Assembly (NCBI GenBank): GCA_016630905.1
Contig: WBMQ01000004.1
Coordinates: 2,108,001 to 2,172,000, forward strand
Origin: Capillidium heterosporum
Taxonomy: Eukaryota > Entomophthoromycota > Entomophthoromycetes > Entomophthorales > Capillidiaceae
Reading direction: 5' to 3'
Length of the DNA stretch: 64,000 nt
Translations under genes and position numbers: made by a program
Notes under the pieces: model-generated
The model's input: only the letters and a program-made list of their open reading frames with translations
What the model was told of the DNA's origin: nothing
Database searches by the model: none
Shown here: piece after piece, positions 10,803 to 22,552 of the stretch
Layout of the letters: the number at the start of each line of letters is the position of its first letter
Numbering within the stretch: the stretch's first letter is position 1

Positions 10803-13800
10803 ACGTTGGGTTGCCTTTTCAAAGTATATTACTTCACCACCAAAGGTAGGAAATCAATCGATTTATTTGGCTTTAAACTGCAGTGCTAGGGTACAATACC
10901 TCGTATATTTTTACTTTAAAGTGATACTATGCTAGCAAATAAAACCGAATATGTATGTTAAGAAAGTTGTAGTTTATTGAGATATACAGCTCATAAATTG
11001 AACTTATCGAGCATATACTTCACCCAACCCAAGAACTCTTTGACGTTGTTGGCAGCAATGTCGATTGCCTTCAACTTCTCGATTATTTGTTCAAAGCACC
11101 AGAGCTTCTCCTTATCCCCCTTTGTTACAATGACCGATGGAGTCTTGAATTCATTTAGGTTGTCGACTATTTCCTTTGCTATTTATACTCCTTGAACTAT
11201 CAATTTGATGTATATATTACCTCTAGTTAGGATATCCTGAGGTATGCCGGCCATCTTCGAACAATACAACCCCCACGACTGTAAAGAGCTTCCTGGCTTA
11301 AGTCTAATGCATCAGTTAGTTGAAAAGATAAAGCAATGTAGGAGCACTTGTATAGAAACGTCAAGTTGTCATTGAAGTCCATCTGCACCTCCATCTTGTA
11401 CCAATGGATCTGGCTACTCAAGCTTCCCAGCAAGTTGTTTTTGGATATTTCTAGCTGGTTAGTTGAGGGCTATGGATATCAATATACCATTGAAATGGGT
11501 AGTAATTAGAACTCTGGGACGTCTATTAGCATCCATACTAAGAATATACTTGACTAAACCACAAAACAGCCCAATGCCGTCTAAAATGAGGTTATATGCG
11601 AGTTTTAAAGGATATGGGTACCACTGGTCCTAGTTCCTCTACCAAACTCGTCAAGTAGCAGTAAAGAACGGCTGATACAAACCGATAGAAACTTTTGGAT
11701 TTGCTGAATGTCTTGACTAAAGGCACTTTGACACTGCATACCACTTTAGTACCAATGGAAAACATTGCAAGGCTACCTTGGAGACCGACTCGTTGACCGA
11801 AAACCTAGTAAAGATTTGGTCACAAGGAAAGATCTCTGAGAATTCAGCTGGCACGAAGCTATGAATAGGCTGGCTTTACTATGCAATATATTGAAGTGTC
11901 GTACCTTCCAACATGTGCCATAAATACTATTAAAGCAATCTTTCAAATGTCAAATATGGCTTCGAATTGATTGTTACCGTCTTAAGGTAGACACTTTTGC
12001 CGGATGAGTTGGCGCCATTCAGTATGAAGAAAGGCATTGGTGAGTTGGCATTGTTGTTGGGTAGAAATAGGTTGTAGGAGTTGGCGACAAACCCATTCTT
12101 GGACAACTCAATTATTGCATTCCTACGCTGTTGGCTCAATTAAGCTATGGCAGATGTATACCTTCCATCTGTAATGTTTAAAGTCGGATAGTCGGTAATG
12201 TTGGGCAAGCTATATTTGTTGGTATGGGCAACCGAAGCTAAAGAGATTAGGCTTGATAAGGTTCAACAAGATGTAGCATGCATGGTAAAACTACCATTCC
12301 ATCTCACCACAGATTTCCGAAGCCTTGTTTATCGCATCCATGTAGTAAGACACCTTCTTTGAAAGTTCATAGACCAGTTCGATTTCTCTGTCTTTGCAAA
12401 TTAATATATGTAAGCGATAGCAAGTGCCTGTTATTAAACTAAAGACATCACCGACTTTTTCATCTAGATCTACATTTATTTGGCTACAGGTATATTTAAA
12501 GCCTATTACCTCGGACGTCGCTATTCTTATAGTATATGGCAGTTTCCGATCCAAACTATCAGTAGCTCAAGTATAGTTTGGATTTGTGCTAAAATTACTT
12601 GAAGCTCCCAATCCTTTGATACCTCCTTGTTGATGTCAAAGGCCTTGCCTTGAATGGCAATGAGGTATCCGAGTTGTGGGTAGTAGACTATGTTTAAGCT
12701 CTTTATATGCTTAGGTAAACTGCACTTTAGCTTTAGTACGGTACTGGACTAACGATGTTAGTAGTTGTATACATTCAACGGCACTAGTATGTTTTCCAAT
12801 CCGTCATATATTTCCCTGTAAGTATCTAGGATCTGTACCTTTAGCTCCAGATCTAATAGGTAGCTTACTGCATCCTTTCCCTTGAGTATGTGTACATTTT
12901 CATCACCGGCGATATTCTCGAATGCAATCTAAAGCTATTAGAGTGTATATAACATGTATTTACCGTTGATGCTATTAGATGCGCCACTTTAGCTATTCCC
13001 TGAACCAGATCACCTTTGATCTTGACATGTTAGCCTGATATCAAAGTAAGCATTACCTTTTCGCTGATATTCATACCCTTTATAGGATCACACAACACCA
13101 GTTGAAAGATGCAAATGCAAGACGATAAAAACTAAATAGATATAGTTGGACTATGTTTTGACAAGGTACCCTATGAAGTGTCAACCAATCCATATACTTG
13201 CTTCTCAACGTAATGCTCGATAAAATGGTAGAAATGTTGTTGTTTCTTTGCAACGCCTCTTTCATCCTCCTTATAATACTCGTATTCAAGTTTTTATAAC
13301 ATGTGGCAACGTCGCTCTGTCTCGCTACTATATCTTCTGCTTCCGTCAATGGGCATCGCAGCCATTTCTTCAAGGTATCGGATCCAACTTGGCTAGCGGT
13401 TTGGTTTAAAATGGCTACATGTTAGAACGACTCCGGTTGTAAAAAGCACCAAATAGACTCATGTCTTCCTTCCCATCTTTACTTGAGATACTTGGATGAC
13501 TCTCGATTTTGAATACTGCTAGATCTCTACTTTTTAAAAGGGTAATATTGAAAATTTACGCCAATGTGTCTTCGTTGATGTCAAGGGTTGACTCGCTGAA
13601 AATAGTCAGTAATGAACGGATAGATAGATAGTACAATCTCAAGGTATCAACCCTATCTATCTTTAAATAATCTGGCGGTTGCTCAGGGCGGTCCTCATTC
13701 ACCTTATTTAAAAAGGTAAACAGCGCACTTACACAGCTTATCTATATGCAATTAGTGTACAAGCAGCTGACTATGTACCGAGATTCTCCATTCAAAAGGT

Positions 13801-14567
13801 ATCCCATCGGAAGCCTCCAACAACGGATCCATCACACTTTCCATATTTCTAGAACCAGTACTCTTCAGCGCCAGTATATGCTGTAGCCTTTCAAGCGATT
13901 TATTATACGAAAACTCCTTTGAAGGCATTGGGGTCAAGTCAACATTTTCCAGCTCTAAAAGTTAGCGATTTGGATGTGCATATGGTACCTCTACGCAGTG
14001 CTTCACCTATATTCTCGTTAACTAAAACAAGAGTGGCTTTGGTCTTTTTAAGAACTGTAGTTGGGTTAGTAGTAGCTTATACTAGGCATACTTTTGCTGA
14101 CCAATGCTATTTCTGCAGCTATGAATTCGGAGATCAAGGACAATGTATAAGGCTTTGTGTTGTAGAGGCAGCCGCCTATGGTATCGTTATGCTCGTTGAA
14201 AAGTAAAACCGACTAATGTAAGCACTATGTTTATAAAAAGCATACTTGGTCTACAAAGTATTTGCTTAATGTTAATATTACAACTACTTTCACATTCCAA
14301 TGGATATTTCTTGGCCAAAGCCCTTTTTGCTCTCATTTCGAGGGGATATTTACTGTGGAAACTAATACGATCATCTGGGCTAACGACATTCGATTCGTAC
14401 AGCGAGAAACTTTCACTATTACAGATATCACTTACCGTACCACTTTGTTCTTGACTTTTGTTGGTAGTGATGCTCGATTTGGCTTCAGACTCCATACTCT
14501 CAGATAATCGCTTAAAAACATCTGGTTTCCTTGAATTGGACATTTTGAAGGTGTATACTTTGATTAC
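10511..14567 (+). repeat. Left arm of long inverted repeat
   Basis: This 4057-bp stretch is the reverse complement of 44203-48258 (4056 bp). By eye I count about eight substitutions and one single-base indel, most of them between 10.5 and 11.9 kb. The distal part, 12-14.5 kb, shows no difference in any frame compared. Outside both ends the similarity does not stop: it drops suddenly to weak homology on both sides. The arm contains MSH5 and the 3' end of an F-box/LRR gene. Confidence 0.95.
10991..14543 (-). CDS. MSH5: MutS homologue MSH5 (left copy, reads through)
   Basis: MSH5 pairs with MSH4 to stabilise meiotic recombination intermediates for crossover formation. The gene has about fifteen short introns, several with TACTAAC or CTAAC branch points. 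Conserved blocks in order: a serine-rich head, a domain-I segment IGGCLYNT, PSKEFSYNKSLERLQ, VFKIESHPS, LKKWLRCPLTEAEDIVARQSD, SKYMDWLTLHR, an inserted coiled-coil part, and LASVAHTNKY before the ATPase. The ATPase has Walker A NGANSSGKSVYLKT, then FMAHVGSFVPAEFSEIF, Walker B LLLLDEFGRGT, the ITTHF motif and the C-terminal MAGIPQDILTR. GKSVYLK and the SDW-type segment favour MSH5 over MSH4. In this copy the exon after Walker A starts ATTGCTTTAATAGTATTTATGG, which stays in frame (IALIVFMAHVG). Confidence 0.9.
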
Positions 14568-15609
14568 CATAGTTGGGACATTTATAGTATTTAGGTTTAA
14601 TGCATTTTATATACCATCCACAGTCAGAAACAATGCCTTAATTTGCTGATCAAATGTACTTTTGTTTTCAAAACAAGTCAAAGCGATTAACTTACCGTGC
14701 TACCTTCCCAGCTCAACCTTTATAACCTCATAAAAACTCTAACAGTGACTATTACACTATGGACTTTACATTGTATTATTATGATGAGCTTCTTTTATAA
14801 CTTTTCGCAGTTTCTAAATCACCCTGCATAGTGTATGGGTACCCTGATTCATAACAACCTTTCAAATGGCCTAGTATCTTTCTATAGAACTTCGAAAGGG
14901 TTACAGCTGGTTATCTTTCACCACTTGTTCCATCCTAATTTCAAACTAAAGATGTTATTTATACTAGCCTTCAATAAATTTTCTAGACACAAGAAAAGTA
15001 CCTCTGAACATGGTATAAACTTTCCTAAAAAACATTCTGGCGATATATTAAATATCTTAATAGGATCTATCCTCAATATCAACTCATAAAGCATCGATAA
15101 GTTGAACTTAAATATCCAAATATATTTCTTAGAGTTTACCGAGATGAGTAACGGCCCTACCCTCTCAATCACAACTTGGATTGGGTTTGAACATGGTACC
15201 TGGATAGATAGTCGAGACGATAATAGTATTTTTAGAATAAATCATCATCACCACTACCACACCTCGTTTTTTAGGAAAGTAATTTTGGTAGAGAAATAAG
15301 GCTTATTAGGTAGCTGAAATGAGAGGGGAAGGTGAAACAGTTTGCTGCACTAGCAAACTAATGGTATCTTCTAGTTGAACTAAATGAGGACTTGGTCTGA
15401 GGCCAGGTGTCCTTTTAGCCCATAGGCAATTACCAAACATACTAACGTATAATTTCTGTGCTTCAGGTGCAACCTATATTCCCACCTAAGAAGCAAGCCG
15501 GTCGTCAAAGTGGATTATCTAGAGGATTTCATATATATATCTTAAATAAAAAACTTAAACTTGGGTATGTAAAATTAGAACTATTAAAATATACAAAGCT
15601 ATTTATTAA
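14568..15609. other. Intergenic region between MSH5 and the GPCR-like gene
   Basis: About 1 kb. The first ~40 bp still resemble the matching flank of the right arm (44160-44202) but are diverged. A minus-strand open frame of 84 codons (14918-15172, GTG or other non-ATG start, rich in Leu and Ile) exists, as does an overlapping plus-strand frame (14835-15089). Neither has features that let me call a gene. Confidence 0.4.
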
Positions 15610-16662
15610 CTATCCCAAGTACAACTTCCTCTTGACTTTCAACCAACTGTACTGTATGCCGACCTCGAAGCCCTTCCTTATGGCGTTGTTTTTAAATATT
15701 ACTGTCAAGATGACATCGAACTTGGCTACTGAGTATATAAGTGCATAAGCGTACTCCAATTCCAGCGGGCTTTGTTCCCCTTTAATTAATTCGTAGACCG
15801 GTATGGAGGCAAAGAACAAGCCACTTACAAAGTAGGCTATCGTAACTGGCACGTACTTGTAAAGTACGTCCTTAGGCTCTAAAGCTGGCGTTAGATGTTT
15901 GGAGTCGGTTGACGTGTTGAACAAGTTGGCGTCGGAGTGCATTCGTGACATATTATGATCGTAATCCTCTTCTCTGCCATCGTAATGGAAGTTATTCCCA
16001 AGGTCGAACGACTTTAGGGAGGTTAAATTTCGGGAAGCAGTCGGGATATCTAAGATCTTGCGATTGGATTTCATCTGGATGGTTTTTGTATAGGTGGAGA
16101 TTGTAACTACTATATGTAAGATGCCAGCTATGATCTGGAGAGCTATGTGCACTATGGAGAGGGATAAAACTGTCGAATCTTTGCTGTTGTAAGGTGCTGT
16201 ACACTGCAACTTGCTGTTCCGCATTATGTACTGTCCGTAGATAGCTGGAACAAGAGTTGTAATGAAAACTAACGCCAGGTGTAACCCACCGCCTATCGCC
16301 CAATATAGACCATTGACCGGTTTGTTTAAGACTATGGTGAAGTAATAGTAGATGTAACGCATGATGACGGCGCCTGGGAAGGAGACTATAGCTAAACTTA
16401 GTAGGAAGCCTGCTATCTGACAGGCCCATTCAGGTATCTCCGCTATTGAAGTTGCCAGCCAGTTCAAGTTCATTGGGAAAGTTGAAAAGTCGTAGATGAT
16501 TAGTACTAGACATAGCTGGATGAGGAGGTAGCTGGATACCTTGGTGTTGATACTCATATCGCTTATACATAGGTAGAGGATGATTAAAGTTAGTAAGGTG
16601 GAGACTATTCCGCTCAAAGATATTATGCCAGCTAACGTTAGGCCTACCGCTGAGTTATCCAT
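15610..16662 (-). CDS. Seven-transmembrane receptor, class-A GPCR-like
   Basis: A single exon of 350 residues with seven clear hydrophobic helices. They are TM1 about residues 6-30, TM2 42-68, TM3 73-105, TM4 118-143, TM5 163-190, TM6 265-287 and TM7 297-320. A Cys in the TM2-TM3 loop (WACQIAG) and one before TM5 (LQCTAPY) could form the usual extracellular disulfide. The loop between TM5 and TM6 is long, polar and serine-rich, as in signalling receptors. TM7 lacks a canonical NPxxY; KFDVILTVIF stands in its place. Such receptors form large lineage-specific families in Conidiobolus-type fungi (family knowledge, not testable here). The frame extends upstream to 16767 only from a non-ATG codon, so I start at the ATG at 16662. 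The ligand is unknown. Confidence 0.72.
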   Translation of the reverse strand: MDNSAVGLTLAGIISLSGIVSTLLTLIILYLCISDMSINTKVSSYLLIQLCLVLIIYDFSTFPMNLNWLATSIAEIPEWACQIAGFLLSLAIVSFPGAVIMRYIYYYFTIVLNKPVNGLYWAIGGGLHLALVFITTLVPAIYGQYIMRNSKLQCTAPYNSKDSTVLSLSIVHIALQIIAGILHIVVTISTYTKTIQMKSNRKILDIPTASRNLTSLKSFDLGNNFHYDGREEDYDHNMSRMHSDANLFNTSTDSKHLTPALEPKDVLYKYVPVTIAYFVSGLFFASIPVYELIKGEQSPLELEYAYALIYSVAKFDVILTVIFKNNAIRKGFEVGIQYSWLKVKRKLYLG

Positions 16663-19080
16663 TTCGTCTAGTTGGCTTGGTTGAAATTTGAAATGATGAA
16701 AATGAAAATTAAAACTTGAACAGCAATCCAATCCACTTTCAAGCCCATTTATACTTGCCAAATCCAAATCGGTGCCTGTTCTGAAGGTTCATTAGTTATT
16801 CCTGGAAGCCGAGCCCAATATTTCTAGAAAATAATTGTTCTTGGATTGCACACATAATAAAGTTATTGGATTAGGTGGCGATCACAAGTGGTTTTGATTC
16901 GCTATATTTTAACATTTGCCATAAACTGGGAAGCTGAGCCTCCGACTATTGCTGTTCCAAACTAAAAGCATATTGAATTCCACCCTTCCCACAAGTATAA
17001 CTAGTCCATCTATCCTTGAAAAATATATATTTGATCATCGATAAAAGTCACGAATATTTATAAATTTGAATCCTAGTAGTCGATGTGCGATGCAATTTAC
17101 CATTTCTTTGTTCAATATACCTATATACAGTTTCTCTATCTTAGTAGAGGTGGGTCGTTGGCAAAGGAATATGCAAACTAAAGGTAAACTCCAATAAAGA
17201 AACCCAATTCAAGAATTGGTGTAGAAAATCATGCTTGGACAACTCCTGAAAACATCAGTATTTTACTTGGGAACCGCAATGGATCGCCTATCAATAGTAA
17301 CATCGAACAAGTGCTTTATATGCCTACTCCGAATATTAAAAAGCCTCAATGTTACATATCTGTAGACGTATATATTTGAAACGTAGTCAATCGATCTGTA
17401 CTTTTCCGATACTACTTTGGGCATCTCACTATACCTAGACCAGCCTCAGCACTTCAAACTTTTTAATAGCTGGATGTCCGCAATACAACTTAAAATGCCA
17501 TTTAAATATAAACACCCACATCAACATATTAGTTTGACTTGATCTACATTTTGAAACTTTACTTGACAAGTGTCCGAATTAACTACCAAAATTGTATATA
17601 GTTGAGCGGTTAACAAGCCGAGATTGGTATCCATCACCAGTAACTTTCGAGCATCAACTTTTTAGTAGATTTTGACTCATCTATTGGCACAAATGATATA
17701 GAGTATCCATCCAAAAGAAGTTATCAAATTTAAAGCATATATTTTTACTTATTAGATTCAGATGTTAAATTCATTAACCCTTAGAGTACTAGAAAGGCAA
17801 TTCAAACAACTGCTACTGTTTTTCTATCCAATACATGTCTATGAATCACATAGTTTGGCAAATATAATTCACTGATTCAATTTTAGTCAATTTTAGTGCG
17901 AGTTATCTCGTCTATAGGCTTTTTGGGTTAATGGGATCCAAAACTTGGGTACTTTTTCCAATGAAATGTAGCAGTAAACCAGGCATTGTAGATAGATTTG
18001 AGGTGGTTCGATAAATTTTGCATTTTAGCTCATTGTATAGGAAAGTATAGATAGGAGGCATCTTTCAAATAAAGCAAAAGATCCCTATCTTGTATCGGGT
18101 AAGGGTCAGTAAGCTCTAGATTTCTGGCATTCTATAGAAAAAAAAGATGCTAAACCTAATTCCAATCGATTTCGAAAAAAGTCAAGTAGCCCGTAAAAGC
18201 TTATCTTTATAGTTACTACATCCACGTCCTTGCAAATATACGCCCAAAATGTTTCCAAAAAACACTATACTATTTCTATCCCATTTAGTTTACTTGATTA
18301 AACTTTTTCTCATCATAATCTATTCTATCTTGGCAAAATTCCAATAAAGATTCAAAGTCTAAAATAGAAGTTGGCAATTAATAAATTCTGCCGATTTGTA
18401 TCGTAGATTTTTACTTGAAAAGGAGCTCCAATTAATTAAATTTACAACATACTTACTTTAGGATATGGTAAATTAGATATCTAATTTACTTTTAAACACA
18501 TGGCGCAAATATCAATTGCAGATTAGCGCCTTTCAAGTATGGGTTAGGAGTCGAGTTACGTAGGTGAAAGGTAGATGATAGGTCAGGTAGGTTGGTGCTT
18601 GTGACCTTTTGCATCTGAAGTTGGGAATTCGTACGTCAGCATCATTATATCACCACCATGAATGTGATGGTGATGATAGTGAAACCTTGAGTGGAGATGT
18701 AGTGGTCAGTTGAGATGAACTATTTCCATAATATATGGATCTAGGACTGATAGACTAAATCCAATAGAATGGATTAATGGTATACAGCGTAGCTTTGAAA
18801 TGGCCCTAGAGTTATATATATATCCCGTTACAATTCACTAGAGGCCAAGCCTTGAAGTTTAAACTAAAGGCAAGTTGCAGCTGTAGAGATAGAGAAAAGG
18901 ATAAGTAGATAATAGCAAAATGGATGTGTATAGGAAAGGATTTAGGCTGCCATAAAATGAACTTAAAAGCACACTATATAAATCATATAGAGAGACATTA
19001 ACGGTACTAAAAATATTTAATTGCAAAGTTGAAACTATAAGCAGGAAAACTTTGAGTTCAAGGCTCATCAACAGCCATCT
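16663..19080. other. 2.4-kb gene-poor region
   Basis: Between the GPCR-like start and the RED stop. A 53-codon open stretch around 17218-17380 (plus strand) looks somewhat coding, but no neighbouring exon could be joined. An imperfect hairpin made of CATCACCACC and GGTGATGATA lies near 18645-18680. The region may hold the GPCR promoter and RED 3' sequences; no supportable gene. Confidence 0.4.
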
Positions 19081-20165
19081 TCACCGATTCTTATCCTTAC
19101 GTTTCGCACTAGCCTTCTTTTCCTTCTCCTTCTGTAGCTCTGCATCAATATCCAGTTCGTAGTCGCTGCTGACGTCGCTGAACATACTGACTTCCATATC
19201 TACTTCCTCGACCTTGGGCTTCTTTGCAACTCTTTGATTTCCAGTATTATCCAATTTATCAACAGTAGCAACTTCATCTTTCACATTGTTGCGTAAGTTA
19301 TAAAAGAGTTTAGATACCTTTTCAACAACCGCCTCTTCAATGTCGTCAATCGATTGCTCTTCTTTCGCACCTTCAACTTTACTGTGTAACAGGGTGGCAG
19401 GTATAGCGTTTAAACTTGTATAGTCGTCTGTCTCTAAATCAAAGACATAGGCCATTCTGCCTTTCAAAAAGCATTCCTTGTTCACCAGGCTAGCATCGTT
19501 GAACTGAGCGTGATAAATACGTTCTCCCAATCCGGTCATAAATTTGGGTTCGTCGATGGGTACCTCTTGCAACTGCGTATCGACCTTCTTTTGCTTTTCC
19601 AAATACAGTTTAAATACATCGTCGTCTATCTCTTCCTCACTGTCGCTTTCCTGGTGCTGTGCTTCCTGTCGCGTCTTGGCTAGTAAAGCGTAATCTAAAC
19701 CTTTGACCAAATGAGTAAACTTTTCATCACCGCCCAAATATTTGGACTGTTGGTAGCTATCCATACGACTGACTTCACCATCCAAATTCTGAAAGTTTTG
19801 GAGGATGGTTTCACTGTCTTGGTAATCTAAGTTTTCACCCCGCCTACGTTCGGCAGCTCGATCACGGTAGCCAGATTCATAACTATTAAATAAATTTAAA
19901 AGTAAAATCAAAAAGAGTACCTTTCATTTTTAACTTTTCTAGGTGCAAATGAACCGTGATTGAGTTGCCTTGAGCCTTTAGTGGATTTGGGTTTGGTAGA
20001 GGTAAGGTATGGATTATCGGATTGAAAATCTTGGTTATCTTTAATCGGTTGTTTAGATCGTGACGGTCTTGCTCCTAAGATGTTCTTTTGCGATCTTGGA
20101 GCTGGTGTCTGTATCAACTTTCGAAAGTCATCTTGAGTTAAGCCTTGGTTGGGTTTCTCACTCAT
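19081..20165 (-). CDS. RED/IK-family spliceosome protein
   Basis: A component of the activated spliceosome (B complex), homologue of human RED (IK). Two exons (20165-19921, 19882-19081) separated by a 38-bp intron give 348 residues. The N-terminal part has LTQDDFRKLI. After the intron comes the family hallmark YRDRAAERRRGEN followed by KFTHLVKGLDYALLAKTR. An acidic stretch (SDSEEEIDDD) comes next, then GLGERIYHA and a lysine-rich tail KKASAKRKDKNR likely acting as a nuclear localisation signal. It is shorter than animal RED because the RE/RD dipeptide tract is missing. Together with SFSWAP-like, it is the second splicing factor in the window, in keeping with an intron-rich genome. Confidence 0.87.
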
Positions 20166-20689
20166 CTCTTTAGCTTCACTTATAGAAACAGTTTTTTTAG
20201 CTGGATTGAGTTGGAATGTAAATTGTGCTGGCCAAAAGTATTTGAGCTGTAATTCAATTAGTTTATTTTTTTACACCCTAGATAAGCTACATCAGCAAAC
20301 TTGAACCAGACAGAAGTTTAAGAAATACTTTTATTTGACAATTTATCTTTCTTTAATTGGACAAAAAGATTTACCCCTATACAAAAACTACTAACATTTC
20401 AAATTGAACTAAGTTAATTGTAAAGTTTAAAAATAAAATAAAAAGCTTAGATATTTTAAAGTATACAACTTTTATTATAGTTCAAAACATATTGTATACC
20501 TTGCTTAAGTATACAATTAGCAAATATATCAATATGTATAAATGCTTAGATAATAAATCTATAAAAATATATACTAAGCTAATAACTATATAAAATATAA
20601 AATATATTGAAATATTTATTAATAAAAAAGTTAAATAGATATTATAAAACTTAAAATATTTATAGAAGCAATTTACAACCAATAAACTT
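20166..20689. other. RED upstream flank and start of AT-rich island
   Basis: The first ~150 bp likely hold the RED promoter. From about 20450 the sequence becomes extremely AT-rich, marking the edge of a transposon-derived island. A 66-codon minus-strand frame (20482-20682) is low-complexity Ile/Tyr-rich and is not a gene. Confidence 0.45.
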
Positions 20690-20878
20690 GACTATATTTC
20701 TTAGCTTTATGGCTATAGTTGAAATATTCTTATTTATTTACTACTTTTGGATTAGATTTCAAGTATAAGTTTTTTTATAATTTTTATATTAACTTTCTTA
20801 GCTTTTATAAAATACTAGCTACTGTTACTGCCTAATTAACTTCTGCTGGTAAGCATTCTTAGTAGATGTTTCCTAACA
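20690..20878 (-). repeat. LTR fragment (copy D)
   Basis: The last ~190 bp match the 5' portion of the LTR family at 21408-22127, 22553-23269 and 23527-24142. On the minus strand it begins TGTTAGGAAACATCTACTAA, close to the TGTTGG start of the fresher copy. Upstream the similarity fades into AT-rich sequence, so the 3' end is lost or unrecognisable. Confidence 0.6.
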
Positions 20879-21407
20879 AATACTAATCTTTATATTAATA
20901 ATATAAATTATTTAAAAAAATAATATACTAAAAAAGTAAAAAATTTAGATAGTTTAATACTATTATACTAATAATTAAGAAACTTATAAATAAAAAATAT
21001 TATTAAAAAAGTAATTGTAATTATAATTAAAAGATAAATACTAGCTAAAAATAGTATATTAAAATATTATTAAAAAATTATTAATAATTATTAGTTAGTT
21101 ACCTTTACTAAATATTTAACTACTAGTATAATAATCCTAATTATTATAATCTCTAGTATAAGATTATTAACCAATTTCTTTATATACTATACTATTTTTT
21201 CTTCTTACTAATCTTTAATATTTTTACTTTTTATTTATATCTAGTTTTAAATAGAAATCCATTTTACTTATTAGATATTCTTAACTATTTTTTCTATATT
21301 TTTAGTTTTAGCTATATATTAGTAACTTTTAGCTATTATCAGCATAGTAAATTAATGTTGGAATTCTGATAATTAGTAAATATTGCTAAGATATCAAAGG
21401 AATATTT
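20879..21407. repeat. Very AT-rich relic sequence and left part of an older repeat
   Basis: The sequence is dominated by A and T with no open frame. Its last ~50 bp, ending AAGATATCAAAGGAATATTT, match 24300-24325. They are the left flank of the repeat interrupted by LTR copy A. Confidence 0.5.
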
Positions 21408-22127
21408 TGTAAGAAAATACTTTTAATTAGCTATAGCTTTACTTAATAACTAAAATTCAGTTTTATATTCTGAACATATAGATTACCAGTTTGGCATTAA
21501 TCCTAGTAATACTAAAAGTTCTTTTTTCTTTAGAATAAATTAAGCATTTTATTTAGCATTAGCTGTTTCTAAATTAGCCTTAGCATTTCTTAAGTTAATA
21601 ATAAATGCTCAAAAAACAAGAAAAATAGTATTACTAATAGATTAGAAAAAATATCAATTACTAGTATTTTAAGTACTAACTACTAAAGACAAGTCACCTA
21701 TATAAGACCTATAGTAAACTTAGTAGTAGGTTAAGTTATTATTAAATAAATATATTGAATTATTTGATATTTCTTTTGCTATTGGCATAGTATAGACTTT
21801 CTGCATAATATAATATAAAACTGATAATCAGCATCCCTTAACAGTAGAGAGTTGTGCTGATTTGAACCAAACAATAGGACTAAACCAAATTGATCTGAAC
21901 TAAACCCTAAAATCCTCTTAAACCAATAAACCCAACTGTACTTCTTAGCCTGATAGTTACCTTTAGAGTATTCCTATCTGCCTACCATTTTTAAATTAGG
22001 CTACAAGCACAAACTTCCTCCTTATATAACTTTATAGTTAATATTTTTAACTTTTATAAAGTCCTAGCTACTATTGCTTTCTAACTAACCTTAGCTAGTA
22101 AACATTCCTTATAGACTTTTTCTAATA
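21408..22127 (-). mobile_element. Solo LTR, copy A (mutated), with TATTT target duplication
   Basis: This 720-bp element is in minus orientation, homologous over its length to copy B. It is flanked by a perfect 5-bp direct repeat TATTT (21403-21407 and 22128-22132), as left by retroelement integration. No internal coding region lies next to it, so it is a solo LTR formed by recombination between two LTRs. Compared with copy B, the differences are almost all C-to-T and G-to-A transitions; a central block (CTGATAATCAGCATCCC and following) is untouched. Confidence 0.8.
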
Positions 22128-22552
22128 TATTTAAACTTTTAAGATATTACTAAAAGCTAGTATTTTAATAATATTCCATCTTATTATTTTCTAATAGCTG
22201 CTACTTATTCCATTTCTTAGCTATAACTATTGTAACAGCTTAATTTTGTTTTTTAATTTTAAATAAAGTTTTGTTTTTTTACTTATCTTCCTATTTCAGC
22301 ATAGTATTTCTATATAGTCTAATCCTTTTATTCTTTCTACTTCTTATTACTTATTAACAATCTTTGCTACTTTTAAATCCTACTTTCTTTAGACAATTAA
22401 TATTATTAATACCATTAACCTTTTTAAGCCAATATTAATCTATTAGCCTACTTTTATCTTTGATTTTAATATAGTAGTACTAACTATTTTCCAACTTTTT
22501 CCTAATAATTTCTCTTTAGCCTAGCTTTAGTCTATACCTAAGCCTTTATATA
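22128..22552. repeat. Older repeat, middle segment (copy E1)
   Basis: Homologous to about 24320-24740 in the same orientation. E1 is broken into three pieces by LTR copies A and B: before 21407, this segment, and 23270 to about 23526. The other copy, E2, is uninterrupted at both sites. The last five bases, ATATA, are the left target duplication of copy B. Confidence 0.7.

Noticed and set aside
13919-14649. Several plus-strand frames of 60-95 codons over the left MSH5, mirrored at 44127-44851
   Set aside because: They are antisense to MSH5 exons that carry the conserved domains and show no protein family of their own.
15992-16429. 145-codon alternative minus-strand frame
   Set aside because: Shadow of the GPCR-like gene in another frame; the His/Ser-rich product is not protein-like.
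16990-17900. Another decayed F-box/LRR gene
   Set aside because: Some leucine-rich fragments appear in several frames, but no block aligns convincingly with the F-box gene at 47967-49224.
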